A DNA stretch of 64,000 nt, taken from contig JAEZZA010000006.1 of the NCBI GenBank assembly GCA_023442525.1, positions 1 through 64,000 on the forward strand. The letters are read 5' to 3'. Positions 1-8,655 of the stretch are shown in pieces; position 1 is the first letter of the stretch; every line of letters begins with the position of its first letter. Source of the DNA: Bacteroidota bacterium. Its GTDB lineage: Bacteria > Bacteroidota > Bacteroidia > Bacteroidales > UBA10428. The notes under the pieces are model-generated. The model did not search any database and had not been told where the DNA came from. It saw nothing but the letters and a program-made list of their open reading frames with translations. A program made the translations under genes and the position numbers.

Positions 1-19
1 AGCTTCCATAGCTGCCCGG

Positions 20-91
20 GGTTCCAACGGTTCCACCGGTTCCAGGGGTTCCAGAGGTTCCAAAGGTTCCAAAGGTTCCAGGGGTTTTGAA
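20..91. repeat. 9-bp tandem repeat, unit GGTTCCANN
   Basis: Seven consecutive 9-mers each begin GGTTCCA (20-28, 29-37, 38-46, 47-55, 56-64, 65-73, 74-82) and a decayed eighth unit GGTTTTGAA follows. The array lies 52 bp past the stop of the family 2 glycosyltransferase. The bases after it (CAGACAGGGCGACA) resemble those after the related array near 36785 (CAGACGGGGCGACA), so this is a dispersed family and not chance low complexity. Function unknown. Confidence 0.85.
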
Positions 92-143
92 ACAGACAGG
101 GCGACACTTAGTGAACTTTGTGGTCAAAATTCAGGGGGTGAGG

Positions 144-1145
144 TTACTCCTTAGTAATTTCCGGCTTTTCGGATAGTTTGGAGCTATGCAGAAGCAGACG
201 GGATATAGCAGCTTTGATCATTCCAAGTCCATATCCGCAAAGCATCACAAATGAGGCATAAACGCTGACAAAGCCAACCGTTACACTCTTATTCTGAACT
301 GCAGAATCCGCCACAATCAGCATTCCATACAAAAAAACAGTCAGCAGCCAGAATGCTGCAAAGAATTTTGAAACCAGGCCGAGCAGAAATCCTCCTGCAA
401 GATAAAGAACGAAAAGCGACGGGAAAGTATGGACCAGTTTTAGCGCGTCTCCATGCTTGATCTGAAGATCAATTCTTCCCTGTCCGAATGAGAAAACCTG
501 CCTGTAAAACTTATAAAAGGTCGACCTTCTTTTATGGTAAACGTAAGCGCTTTCAATAAGTCCCGTTTTATAACCTCCCTTTTTCAACCTTATGCTCAAA
601 TCGATATCTTCGGAAACTTTTAAGCCGCTGAATCCGTCAAGTGCATTGAAAACATCGCGCCTGATTCCCATATTGAACGTCCTCGGCTGATAATCTCCAA
701 CATGACCTTTCTTCCCCCTGATACCGCCGGTTGTAAAAAACGAAGTCATGGCATAGCTGATGGCCTTTTGCCTGGTGTCGAACGATTCATCAGCGCGGTC
801 GGGACCTCCGTATGCATCCAGGGGATGATTCAGGAGATATTTGTCGACCTTCTGAAAATACTCTGAAGGTATGATACAATCGGAATCAAAAAAAACAACA
901 TAATCTCCCTTTGCCTCAGTTACTCCCAGGTTGCGCGACTCGCTTATACCCAAGTCTTTCCGGAAAAGATGCTTTACAGGGAAATGCTCTTCAAACGGGG
1001 CTATGACTTCTTTAAGACTATCGTCAGGACTTCCATCGGCCAGAATAAATTCGAAATCCTTGTAAGTCTGCTTCGCCAGACTTTGCAGAAGCTCTCTTAC
1101 CTCATCAGGCCTTTTGAATGCCGGGACTACGATGGAATAATACAT
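144..1145 (-). CDS. Family 2 glycosyltransferase, membrane-associated
   Basis: A 333-aa GT-A fold glycosyltransferase, likely moving a sugar from a nucleotide donor to a cell-surface glycan at the inner membrane. The N-terminal domain has the GT2 pattern: VVPAFKR at the start, an ADGS acid near residue 37, the metal-binding DSD at 87-89 and the ED pair at 179-180 (SEDIDLSIR). About residues 235-315 form hydrophobic segments, so it is membrane-anchored by its C-terminus. It is the last gene of the minus-strand heptose operon, 21 bp after gmhA, so it may use a heptose or a sugar of the same glycan; donor and acceptor cannot be read from the sequence. Start ATG gives MYYSIVVPAF, the usual distance to the first strand. 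Confidence 0.8.
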   Translation of the reverse strand: MYYSIVVPAFKRPDEVRELLQSLAKQTYKDFEFILADGSPDDSLKEVIAPFEEHFPVKHLFRKDLGISESRNLGVTEAKGDYVVFFDSDCIIPSEYFQKVDKYLLNHPLDAYGGPDRADESFDTRQKAISYAMTSFFTTGGIRGKKGHVGDYQPRTFNMGIRRDVFNALDGFSGLKVSEDIDLSIRLKKGGYKTGLIESAYVYHKRRSTFYKFYRQVFSFGQGRIDLQIKHGDALKLVHTFPSLFVLYLAGGFLLGLVSKFFAAFWLLTVFLYGMLIVADSAVQNKSVTVGFVSVYASFVMLCGYGLGMIKAAISRLLLHSSKLSEKPEITKE

Positions 1146-1166
1146 GTATTGGTTTCAGGTTTGATA

Positions 1167-1781
1167 TTATCTGACCCTCTGATCATAGGTTGCGCCCATC
1201 GAAAAATCAGGTCCCTTTAATTCCTTCATCAGGATCTGTTTTATAGCATGGAAAACAACAATATGAACGTCTTCGGTGACTTCCATGTCGCTTACGGGAG
1301 CATGAATGACCACATCGGCCAGATCTTTAATTTTTCCGCCGCGGTAACCGCAAAAGGCAACAGTACTCGCACCATTCTGACGGGCATATTCCAAAGCTTT
1401 TACCACATTCATGGAATTGCCGCTTCCCGAAATACCGATTACCACATCATCTTTCTTAAGAAAAGCCTTAAGCTGTTCAATAAAGATCTCTTCGTAACTC
1501 AGATCGTTGGAAATGGCCATAAGACCCGATATATTATCATTCAGGCATTGCACCTTAAATCGTTTGTCGAGTTGGTACGAGATGCCCTTTATAAAATCGC
1601 CCGCAACATGCGAAGCCGTTGCACCACTGCCGCCATTGCCGAAAATAAAAACCGAATTTTCATTGACCCTGGCTTTTAGCAACAGATCAACCAACGCGTT
1701 AACCTGATTCAGATCCAGCTTTTTCAGGGTGTCACCTACCCTGTCGATATATTCAGTAAAATCAGAATTCCTCATCGGCAT
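1167..1781 (-). CDS. gmhA: Sedoheptulose-7-phosphate isomerase (GmhA-like SIS protein)
   Basis: A 204-aa SIS-domain protein predicted to convert sedoheptulose 7-phosphate to D-glycero-D-manno-heptose 7-phosphate, first step of ADP- or GDP-heptose synthesis in the cytoplasm. The phosphosugar loop GNGGSGATASHVAGD lies near residues 48-62 and a second SIS signature, ISGSGNS, in the middle; length fits GmhA. Its start overlaps the end of the heptose kinase gene by 20 bp, which indicates translational coupling. A second ATG two codons in is possible. The neighbouring kinase, phosphatase and nucleotidyltransferase complete the route, so the GmhA call is stronger than a generic SIS call. Confidence 0.87.
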   Translation of the reverse strand: MPMRNSDFTEYIDRVGDTLKKLDLNQVNALVDLLLKARVNENSVFIFGNGGSGATASHVAGDFIKGISYQLDKRFKVQCLNDNISGLMAISNDLSYEEIFIEQLKAFLKKDDVVIGISGSGNSMNVVKALEYARQNGASTVAFCGYRGGKIKDLADVVIHAPVSDMEVTEDVHIVVFHAIKQILMKELKGPDFSMGATYDQRVR

Positions 1782-2751
1782 AATATATTACTTTAGACCC
1801 CTCACGTTCAAACGAGAATTCAAAAGGTTCAAGCGATTTAAGAGCTTCAGCAAGTTTCGGTTGCTCCGATTTTTCGCAGTAGAACAACATAAATCCTCCG
1901 CCTCCGGCTCCCAATAATTTTCCTCCTGTAGCTCCCGCCCTGATACCGGCATCGTAAATTTCGTTTAGCCGGTTATTTGAAATCTGCGAAGCCAGTCGCT
2001 GTTTCAGGATCCAGTTCTCATGAAGGATCTTTCCGAAATCTTCGAGCCGTTCTTCATAGAGACTTCTGCGAAGATCAGGAACCAGTGCCACCATGGCTTT
2101 CAAGGTATTGAATTTCTCTTCCTGCGAGGCATTCTTCTTTTGTTCAGACAATATATCGGAAGCCTTACGCTGATCACCGGTATAATACATAACCAGGTTT
2201 TGCTGCAGTTCCTTATATACATCATTCTTAATATAAAGCGGTTCAACCTGAACGCTGCCATCCGGGTTAAACTGTATGATATTAAGGCCCCCGTAAGCAG
2301 CTGCATATTGATCCTGCTTGCCGATAGGCTCACCAAGTAATTCGATTTCGATTCTGCAGGCTTCGCGGGCAAGTTGCTCACGAGTGACATATTGCCTTTT
2401 CACTGCATACAGACAGTGAAGCAAACCCACGGTAAACGAGGATGAGGATCCCATTCCGGTACCAGACGGAATATCTGCAATGGAGCTGATTTCTATGCCT
2501 CTTGTAACTCCCGTCAGTTTCATGGCTTCCTTGAGCAACGGGTGCTTCAGGTTGTGAACACTTTTTACAGTCTCTGTTTCCGAATACTTAACCCGGATCT
2601 GATCCTGAAAAAAGAACCTGTGAGAGGAAATGTACATGTATTTATTAATACTGGTACTCAGTACGGCACCCGGATACTTTGAATAGAAGGCCTCCATATC
2701 GGAGCCTCCTCCAACAAAGCTGATCCGGAACGGAGTTCGTGTAATTATCAT
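1762..2751 (-). CDS. hddA: D-glycero-alpha-D-manno-heptose-7-phosphate kinase (GHMP family)
   Basis: A 329-aa GHMP kinase predicted to phosphorylate D-glycero-alpha-D-manno-heptose 7-phosphate at C1 with ATP, giving the 1,7-bisphosphate. It shows the N-terminal TRTPFRISFVGGGSD motif of HddA-like kinases, the glycine/serine ATP loop PSGTGMGSSSS and the C-terminal GATGGKLLGAGGGGF motif. The start codon overlaps the stop of the upstream fusion gene in an ATGA arrangement (2748-2751), and the end overlaps gmhA by 20 bp. HddA kinases belong to the alpha/GDP-heptose branch, whereas the ADP branch normally uses HldE, so the operon points to GDP-heptose. Confidence 0.88.
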   Translation of the reverse strand: MIITRTPFRISFVGGGSDMEAFYSKYPGAVLSTSINKYMYISSHRFFFQDQIRVKYSETETVKSVHNLKHPLLKEAMKLTGVTRGIEISSIADIPSGTGMGSSSSFTVGLLHCLYAVKRQYVTREQLAREACRIEIELLGEPIGKQDQYAAAYGGLNIIQFNPDGSVQVEPLYIKNDVYKELQQNLVMYYTGDQRKASDILSEQKKNASQEEKFNTLKAMVALVPDLRRSLYEERLEDFGKILHENWILKQRLASQISNNRLNEIYDAGIRAGATGGKLLGAGGGGFMLFYCEKSEQPKLAEALKSLEPFEFSFEREGSKVIYYADEEF

Positions 2752-4634
2752 ATTCCGGCTAAATTAATGATCCGGTCAGCTAATTTACTTTCTTTTTCTA
2801 TTAATTGATATTCATCAATTTGTCTTTTTTTCAGCATTTCAGCGATTTCATCGGCGGTTCTTCCTCTCCAGCCGTAGTATTCGTTAATTCGCTTCAAAAA
2901 GAGTTCCTCATCAATTGCCGTGAATATTTTCATATCAGCCCTGTTGCGTACCGGTTCAGAACTTAATGCCACCACACCTTCAATGATGATAATCCGCGCA
3001 TTTGAAGGATCGTAAGTGATCTCTCCGGAACACCGCTCGGGATGATTGGCATACGTGGACACTGTCAATGATTTGCCATCAATCAGACTATTTATATCAG
3101 CTGCCACCTTTTCCACCTGAAACCGGTCGTAAACATTCATCCGGTCAGTTCTCGATTCCTCCGGCAGGATCCAGTTATCCAGAGAAACTTCAAGAACCGA
3201 AACTCCGGATTGCTCAAAACGGACGCGCAGATATGAGGATAAAATGCTTTTACCCGACCGGGTATTACCACCTATCAGCACAACCCACGGACTCTCGCCC
3301 TGGTTTTCAGAGTATATTCCGTTGAGTTCCTGAAAGAAACCATCGTATGGATCATCAATGATAAAATCCACTGCTTCTTTAAGATTCTCAAACATGAAAT
3401 CGGGCAATAGTGTTGTTTTTCTGATACCATAACCGGTTCTCACGCCAGCTGTTATACAACCGGCATTCATGCCTGCCCGGATGTCTCTTTCGGAATCTCC
3501 GATCATATATGAGATAGAAGGATTGATCCGGAATTTCGCGATAGCTTTTTTAAACATGCCTGTGGCAGGCTTTCTGCAATCGCATTGAATTTTATAGGCG
3601 GTGTTTTCTTCCGGAAAACCCTTATCAGGATGATGGGGACAGTAATATATCGCATCGAGCCATGCATGATCCTTTCCCAGCTCGGTTTCGAGTTTTTTAT
3701 GTATGGTTCTGATATCATCTTCCGTACACAGGTTTCGGGCCACTGCACTTTGATTGGTGACTACCACCGAGAGGTAGGAAGATGAATTTATTTTCCGTAC
3801 CGCTGATGATGTAAAAGTAAAAAGATGCAGATCTTCGGGCCGACTGATGAAATGACCTTCATGATTCAAAACACCGTCACGATCGAGAAAAATCGCTTTT
3901 TGTTCGAATTGATACGACCTGGAACTGATCTTACCCGAGTCATAATCCTGCTGCACGTTTTGAAGCCTGTCAGGAGTTCCCATATCCTTAAGGTATTCGG
4001 TTGTATGGTACCCAAACATGGGTATTTTACCTACCATCAGCGGGAAAACATCATGTCCGAAATCGGCTTTTTTGCCTTTTGGTATATACTTCAGTACTTC
4101 AGGGGAAAAAATATAAGCACCGGCATTCACCATATTGTTGAGCCACCTGCCTTCACTATGCGGTTTTGGATAAAATGAAATGACTTCTCCTTCATCGTTA
4201 AGTTCGAGCAGATCACTGTCGTACGGATGATTGTTAGGATGAACAACAAGCGTACACCGGCTTTTATTATTGGTGTGAAACTGCATCAACCTTTGCAGAT
4301 CCATATCGATCATCACATCGCCGTAGAATACAATGAAATCTCCGGTAAGCTGAGCTTCAATTTCCTTTAATCCTCCGGTAGTTCCAAGTGGCTCTTTTTC
4401 TTCGTAATATGATATATTGGAGTTGAAACTTTCACCATTTCCAAAGTATTCATGTATAGGTTTGCTCAGGTAATTAACCAATAGTGTAATATCAGTAATA
4501 CCATATTTTACGAGGAGATTGACCTGATGGTGCAGTAAAGGTATACCGCCAATGCGGATCATCGGTTTGGGTATTTCGGAAGTCAGCGATCCGAGACGAC
4601 TTCCTTTTCCACCGGCCAGTATTACAGCTTTCAT
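2748..4634 (-). CDS. Trifunctional fusion: heptose-1-P nucleotidyltransferase (HddC) + HAD bisphosphatase (GmhB) + P-loop kinase domain
   Basis: A 628-aa fusion of three domains. Residues 1-235 are a sugar-phosphate nucleotidyltransferase (LAGGKGSRLGSLT near 6-18, YGDVMID near 104-110), fitting HddC, which makes GDP-heptose. Residues about 246-420 are a HAD phosphatase of GmhB type: FLDRDGVLN at 249-257, VTNQS at 292-296, GDSERD at 379-384 and the zinc ligands CPHHP (332-336) and CDC (351-353). Residues about 445-628 are a uridine-kinase-like P-loop domain with Walker A GGNTRSGKS (455-463) and an acidic strand ending IIIIEG. Nucleotidyltransferase-GmhB fusions occur in Bacteroidetes; the third domain's substrate is unknown. 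First gene of the heptose operon, with an ATGA overlap into hddA. Confidence 0.88.
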   Translation of the reverse strand: MKAVILAGGKGSRLGSLTSEIPKPMIRIGGIPLLHHQVNLLVKYGITDITLLVNYLSKPIHEYFGNGESFNSNISYYEEKEPLGTTGGLKEIEAQLTGDFIVFYGDVMIDMDLQRLMQFHTNNKSRCTLVVHPNNHPYDSDLLELNDEGEVISFYPKPHSEGRWLNNMVNAGAYIFSPEVLKYIPKGKKADFGHDVFPLMVGKIPMFGYHTTEYLKDMGTPDRLQNVQQDYDSGKISSRSYQFEQKAIFLDRDGVLNHEGHFISRPEDLHLFTFTSSAVRKINSSSYLSVVVTNQSAVARNLCTEDDIRTIHKKLETELGKDHAWLDAIYYCPHHPDKGFPEENTAYKIQCDCRKPATGMFKKAIAKFRINPSISYMIGDSERDIRAGMNAGCITAGVRTGYGIRKTTLLPDFMFENLKEAVDFIIDDPYDGFFQELNGIYSENQGESPWVVLIGGNTRSGKSILSSYLRVRFEQSGVSVLEVSLDNWILPEESRTDRMNVYDRFQVEKVAADINSLIDGKSLTVSTYANHPERCSGEITYDPSNARIIIIEGVVALSSEPVRNRADMKIFTAIDEELFLKRINEYYGWRGRTADEIAEMLKKRQIDEYQLIEKESKLADRIINLAGI

Positions 4635-4689
4635 CCAGGAATTAATTGGTTATGCAAAAGAAAGCTTTTTTGCCGTATAAACGAAACAA

Positions 4690-4718
4690 AAAAAGCGTGA
4701 GGCATACTCACGCTTTTT
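4690..4718 (-). terminator. Intrinsic terminator after the TPR gene
   Basis: Perfect 7-bp GC-containing stem GCGTGAG (4695-4701) / CTCACGC (4707-4713) with a 5-nt loop, flanked by A5 and T5 so it has a U-tract on either strand. It lies 24 bp past the TPR gene stop and separates that gene from the heptose operon. Confidence 0.85.
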
Positions 4719-4741
4719 ACCTGATTCGGTGGTGAAATTTC

Positions 4742-5728
4742 TTACTGGCATTTTAAATTGGTACGCTGTGCCTTGGCAGCCTGCTGGAATGGTCCAAACA
4801 TAGCATTGCCCAACGATTCACAGGCTTCATTGGTTTTACCCAAACCGGCCAGAGCGGTACCCAATTCATAGTAATATTTAGCCTTACCTTCCTGAGTGGC
4901 ATTGGCATCCAATTCCAGGCCCTTCTGCGCGTTTTCAGCAGCAAGCTGGAACTTTTTCTGTTTGTTATAAACGCTGGCTAACTGGTAATGCAGATTATTA
5001 TCAGAACCATACTTCAGCGCCTTGTTCAGATTATCGAGAGCCTCGGTTAATTTATTAGCCTGGTTAGCTTTGCCTCCGGCAACTCTGAAATAATCACGGG
5101 CAACCTTATTGGCTTTTTCAACACTGGCTTCATCACCGGCTTCTTTCATTTTAGAGATATAGGAATCGATAGCTTCAGTGAACTTCTCATCATCGTTCAG
5201 CCCCCTGTACATTAAGGCCTTGTTGTATAACGAGGATGCATGATTCGGGTTAATAGCAAGGATACTGTCGAACGCGGCGATAGCTTTATCGTTCTCCTTG
5301 TTTGCCACATATCCCTGAGCCATAGTTGTATAAGCCTGGATCATCAACCTTTCAATATTCTCTGCAATATTAGGGTCCTGGTACTTTTCAGCAACCTTTA
5401 AGGCCGTTTTCGAAGCAAGAAGTGATTCATTGACCTTCTTATCTGTCATTAACAGGTTATAAGCCTTTTTATAATGAAGATCAGGTATAACTGAAATGGC
5501 CTTTGATTTAACGTCGTTTGCAGAATCACCTATTTGCTCGCACATTGCAACGCACTTCTCAAACGAATCAAGAGCCTTTGGATCATTGGCTTTCATCTGT
5601 TCGACACCCTGATTAAAGAGGGCTATTGCATCATTTTTTTCTTGTCCAAGTAATCCGAGAGTAAAACCGGAAAACAGAACCAATATTGCCAAAACTCTTC
5701 TGAGATTAACTAAATTCATCATTTTCAA
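4742..5728 (-). CDS. Exported tetratricopeptide-repeat protein
   Basis: A 328-aa protein with a hydrophobic N-terminal signal (LRRVLAILVLFSGFTLGLLGQ, cut probably after LLGQ or just before) followed by helical TPR-like repeats through to the end, for example KALDSFEKCVAMCE, KAIAAFDSILAINPNHASSLYNKA, EALDNLNKALKYG and LAAENAQKGLELDA. It is probably periplasmic or attached to the outer membrane and acts as a protein-protein scaffold. It is a single-gene unit: the next gene upstream ends 93 bp away and a strong terminator follows. The partner cannot be deduced. Confidence 0.75.
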   Translation of the reverse strand: MKMMNLVNLRRVLAILVLFSGFTLGLLGQEKNDAIALFNQGVEQMKANDPKALDSFEKCVAMCEQIGDSANDVKSKAISVIPDLHYKKAYNLLMTDKKVNESLLASKTALKVAEKYQDPNIAENIERLMIQAYTTMAQGYVANKENDKAIAAFDSILAINPNHASSLYNKALMYRGLNDDEKFTEAIDSYISKMKEAGDEASVEKANKVARDYFRVAGGKANQANKLTEALDNLNKALKYGSDNNLHYQLASVYNKQKKFQLAAENAQKGLELDANATQEGKAKYYYELGTALAGLGKTNEACESLGNAMFGPFQQAAKAQRTNLKCQ

Positions 5729-5821
5729 ATAGTTTAATTTTTGGTTATTGTCTGAGACGTAAATTTAAAAAAATATTCATATAAGCAAGAAAAGATTATA
5801 TGATCAATATTAAATATGACA

Positions 5822-6295
5822 CTATGAAATTAATTTCACCCTATCTGTATTTTTCAAAAGATCAAGGACATGCCTGTCGACAGGAAATGTCAAGTCATCC
5901 TCTGTCAGCTGGTCAATATATGCCCAACGAAAAGATTGACTTCCATTTATTTCAGGGAAATCGTAAGGCTTGTCGGTAATTTTGAAACGCGGTTCATCCG
6001 TGAACCTTATCCTGTAATATATGCTGATCAACTGATGATTATCAAAGAACAGTGCACGCTGAAAAAAACCTGTTGTATAGAAATGTTCAACAATTTCTAT
6101 GTTTTGACCAAATTCTTCCAGTGCTTCGCGTTTTAAACAATCTTCAGGTCCTTCTCCGAATTCAAGCCCGCCTCCGGGAAATTTAGTCATCCTTCTGTCG
6201 AACAGGTATTCATCACTCAACAAAATTTGTGCCGATTTGTTTATGATCAGCCCGTACACGCGTATCACAAAATTCCCGCTGTTTTGCTCCATCAA
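5822..6295 (-). CDS. NUDIX hydrolase
   Basis: A 157-aa NUDIX-fold pyrophosphohydrolase. The full Nudix box (GX5EX7REUXEEXGU) is visible: GGLEFGEGPEDCLKREALEE followed by FGQNIEI, with the glutamates that bind Mg. Substrate is not predictable from the box alone; nucleotide sugars, (d)NTPs or ADP-ribose are all possible. The gene begins 8 bp after miaA ends on the same strand and so is probably co-transcribed with miaA and the transporter upstream. Confidence 0.85.
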   Translation of the reverse strand: MMEQNSGNFVIRVYGLIINKSAQILLSDEYLFDRRMTKFPGGGLEFGEGPEDCLKREALEEFGQNIEIVEHFYTTGFFQRALFFDNHQLISIYYRIRFTDEPRFKITDKPYDFPEINGSQSFRWAYIDQLTEDDLTFPVDRHVLDLLKNTDRVKLIS

Positions 6296-6303
6296 TACAA
6301 GTA

Positions 6304-7218
6304 TTAATCAGTTGTCTGCTGGCAAAAGTTCAGGATCAGTTCGAGGTTATCCGGATGAAACCATTGAATATCAGGATATCTTCGGAACCAGGTCAATTGT
6401 CGCCTTGCATATTGCCTGGTATGAGCTTTAATCATATCCACCGCATCGGACAGAGAGTATTTTCCATCGAAATATCCGAACAATTCCTTGTAACCTACTG
6501 TATTCAAAGCATTCAGATGCCGGTAATTCATAAGTGACATTGCCTCATCAACTAATCCTGACGCAATCATTTCGTCTGTTCTCTGATTGATACGATTGTG
6601 CAGTTCGACCCTGGGACGGTCGAGTCCGATCATCTTGATTCTGAACATTCTTTTCTTAGGTTCTTTTTTCAGAAATGATGAATAACTGCGGCCGGTCATT
6701 TCATATATCTCAAGTGCTTTAAGAATTCGCCGTGCATTTTGACGATCTACGGTTTCAAAATATACAGGGTCAATTATTCGTAAACGGTCGAGAATGAAAT
6801 CATGTCCCTTATTTCTATATTCCTCCTGTAATTTGCTTCGTATTTCGGGGTCAACCGAAGGAAGGTCGTCGATACCATTATATACAGCATCCACATATAA
6901 CCCGCTGCCGCCGGTCATTATCATACAATGATGCTTTTGAAACCAGTCTTCCAGGAAAGAAACGGACTCATATTCAAACAAGCTTGCATTATATTCATCG
7001 TGAATAGATCTATGACCGAATAAAAAATGAGGCACCTTTGACCGAAGGTCATCACCGGGCATAGCTGTACCTATTACCATTTCGCGATATACCTGCCGTG
7101 AATCGCTGTTTATTACTCCGGTTGAAAACTCAGCAGCAAGCTGTACTGCAACTTCGCTCTTGCCCACGGCTGTGGGACCAGCTACAATAATAAGTACCGG
7201 GCTGAATTTGTCCTGCAT
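6304..7218 (-). CDS. miaA: tRNA dimethylallyltransferase
   Basis: A 304-aa MiaA, which transfers a dimethylallyl group to N6 of A37 in tRNAs that read codons starting with U. Visible motifs are the P-loop AGPTAVGKS near residues 13-21, INSDSRQVYREM near 37-48, the TGGSGLYVDAVYNG stretch, and the C-terminal TRQYARRQLTWFRR signature. Length is normal for the family. It sits between a UMF1-type transporter and a NUDIX gene with 8-9 bp spacers, so it is probably mid-operon. The tRNA-Ser further on in this window (anticodon CGA, reading UCG) would be a possible substrate. Confidence 0.96.
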   Translation of the reverse strand: MQDKFSPVLIIVAGPTAVGKSEVAVQLAAEFSTGVINSDSRQVYREMVIGTAMPGDDLRSKVPHFLFGHRSIHDEYNASLFEYESVSFLEDWFQKHHCMIMTGGSGLYVDAVYNGIDDLPSVDPEIRSKLQEEYRNKGHDFILDRLRIIDPVYFETVDRQNARRILKALEIYEMTGRSYSSFLKKEPKKRMFRIKMIGLDRPRVELHNRINQRTDEMIASGLVDEAMSLMNYRHLNALNTVGYKELFGYFDGKYSLSDAVDMIKAHTRQYARRQLTWFRRYPDIQWFHPDNLELILNFCQQTTD

Positions 7219-7227
7219 TATACAAAA

Positions 7228-8547
7228 TTACGCGGTGACTTCCTTTTTTCTATCCAGATAGATCATGAAGAACAATCCGATAATAAAAAATATGGAAATA
7301 GCCAATACCGAATACCGCATACTTCCCGTCAACGATTCTATAATACCAAAACTGAAAGTACCGCCGACAGTGGCCAGTTTTTCCATTACATCATAAAAAC
7401 TGAAAAACGAGGTATGGTCTTTGGTTTCAGGTAGCATTTTGGAATAGGTTGACCTGGCAAGAGCCTGGGTTCCGCCCATAACAACGCCTACAAAGCAGGC
7501 AACCACGATGAAGCCTGCAGCATTTTTAACAAAATACACCGAAACTATAACGATAATCCATACAATAATGGAGTAGATGAGGGCTTTAATATTGCCAACA
7601 CGTCCCGAAATTCTTGCGAAAAGCCAGGCGCCAAACATCCCGATAATCTGAATAAGCAGAATGGTAGGAATAAGCACACTGTCGTTAAGCCCCAATTCTT
7701 TTGTACCATAGGTAGCAGCCATGAACATCACGGTAAGCAGGCCCATGGTCATGAAAAAGAAACCATACAGATAAATTCTCATCCGCTTCATCCTGATGAT
7801 CTGTCTGAATACTTTTCGTAATTCAGTATATCCCTTGAAAATGGGATTTTCACCCTTCACTCTTTTACCAAATGTATATTTCGGCAACCGCCTGAAAGTG
7901 ATTTGTGAAAAACCTATCCACCAGATGAAAACCGTAAGAAAGGCCAGTCGTGGAGCAAATGAGTCATCGGTGATGCCGAATGCTCCGGGAAACAAAACAA
8001 AAACCAGGTTGATGATAAGCAGAGTGACACCTCCCAGGTATCCCATTGAATATCCGCGGGCGCTTATTATATCCTGATCTTTGGGTTCGGCTATTACCGG
8101 AAGAAATGAATTATAAAATACCAGGCTTCCGCCATAACCCACCGTGGCGAGGGTAAATGCAATCAAGCCAAGTTCAATCGTGTTTTTATTAAAGAAAAAC
8201 AGCATTCCACACGATGCTGCACCTAACCAGGTGAACACTTTCATAAAGGTTTTCCTTCGCCCGGTATAATCAGCCATAGCTGAAAAGAAAGGTGAAACCA
8301 GGGCGATAAACAAATAGGAAATGGCAATTGACCAGGAATATAACACCGTATTGATCTCCTCGAAACCAAAGAAGTTCACTGTATAGTTGCCTCCGTTGCT
8401 GGTTACCGCATTATAATAAATAGGAAATATGGTTGATCCGATAGTCAGCTGGTAAACAGAATTTGACCAGTCGTACATAATCCATCCCCTGATTGTTTTT
8501 TTATCGCCTTTAGCGATAGGCCTGAGTTCCGAAATGTTTTTTCTCAC
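7228..8547 (-). CDS. UMF1/Atg22-like MFS transporter
   Basis: A 439-aa integral membrane protein of the major facilitator superfamily with about 12 hydrophobic helices. The N-terminus WIMYDWSNSVYQLTIGSTIFPIYY is characteristic of the UMF1/Atg22-like group (YDWANS motif), and the loop MADYTGRRKTFMK is the conserved MFS loop 2-3. Fungal Atg22 exports amino acids from the vacuole; the role of bacterial homologues is not settled, so the substrate is left open. It is the first gene of a probable operon with miaA and the NUDIX gene. Confidence 0.82.
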   Translation of the reverse strand: MRKNISELRPIAKGDKKTIRGWIMYDWSNSVYQLTIGSTIFPIYYNAVTSNGGNYTVNFFGFEEINTVLYSWSIAISYLFIALVSPFFSAMADYTGRRKTFMKVFTWLGAASCGMLFFFNKNTIELGLIAFTLATVGYGGSLVFYNSFLPVIAEPKDQDIISARGYSMGYLGGVTLLIINLVFVLFPGAFGITDDSFAPRLAFLTVFIWWIGFSQITFRRLPKYTFGKRVKGENPIFKGYTELRKVFRQIIRMKRMRIYLYGFFFMTMGLLTVMFMAATYGTKELGLNDSVLIPTILLIQIIGMFGAWLFARISGRVGNIKALIYSIIVWIIVIVSVYFVKNAAGFIVVACFVGVVMGGTQALARSTYSKMLPETKDHTSFFSFYDVMEKLATVGGTFSFGIIESLTGSMRYSVLAISIFFIIGLFFMIYLDRKKEVTA

Positions 8548-8655
8548 GTATGAAGTATATTAGTCAATTAAATAAAGCTGGTCCATCATTCTGTTTATAG
8601 CATCCGGATAAGCTCTTTTTTTAAATATATTAAATAATTTAAAATGCCACATCAG

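Noticed and set aside
20..91. GGTTCC array as a CRISPR
   Set aside because: Units are 9 bp and adjacent, with no spacers of 25-40 bp.
1248..1679. Plus-strand open frame opposite gmhA
   Set aside because: It is a shadow of a well-supported gene with conserved motifs on the other strand.
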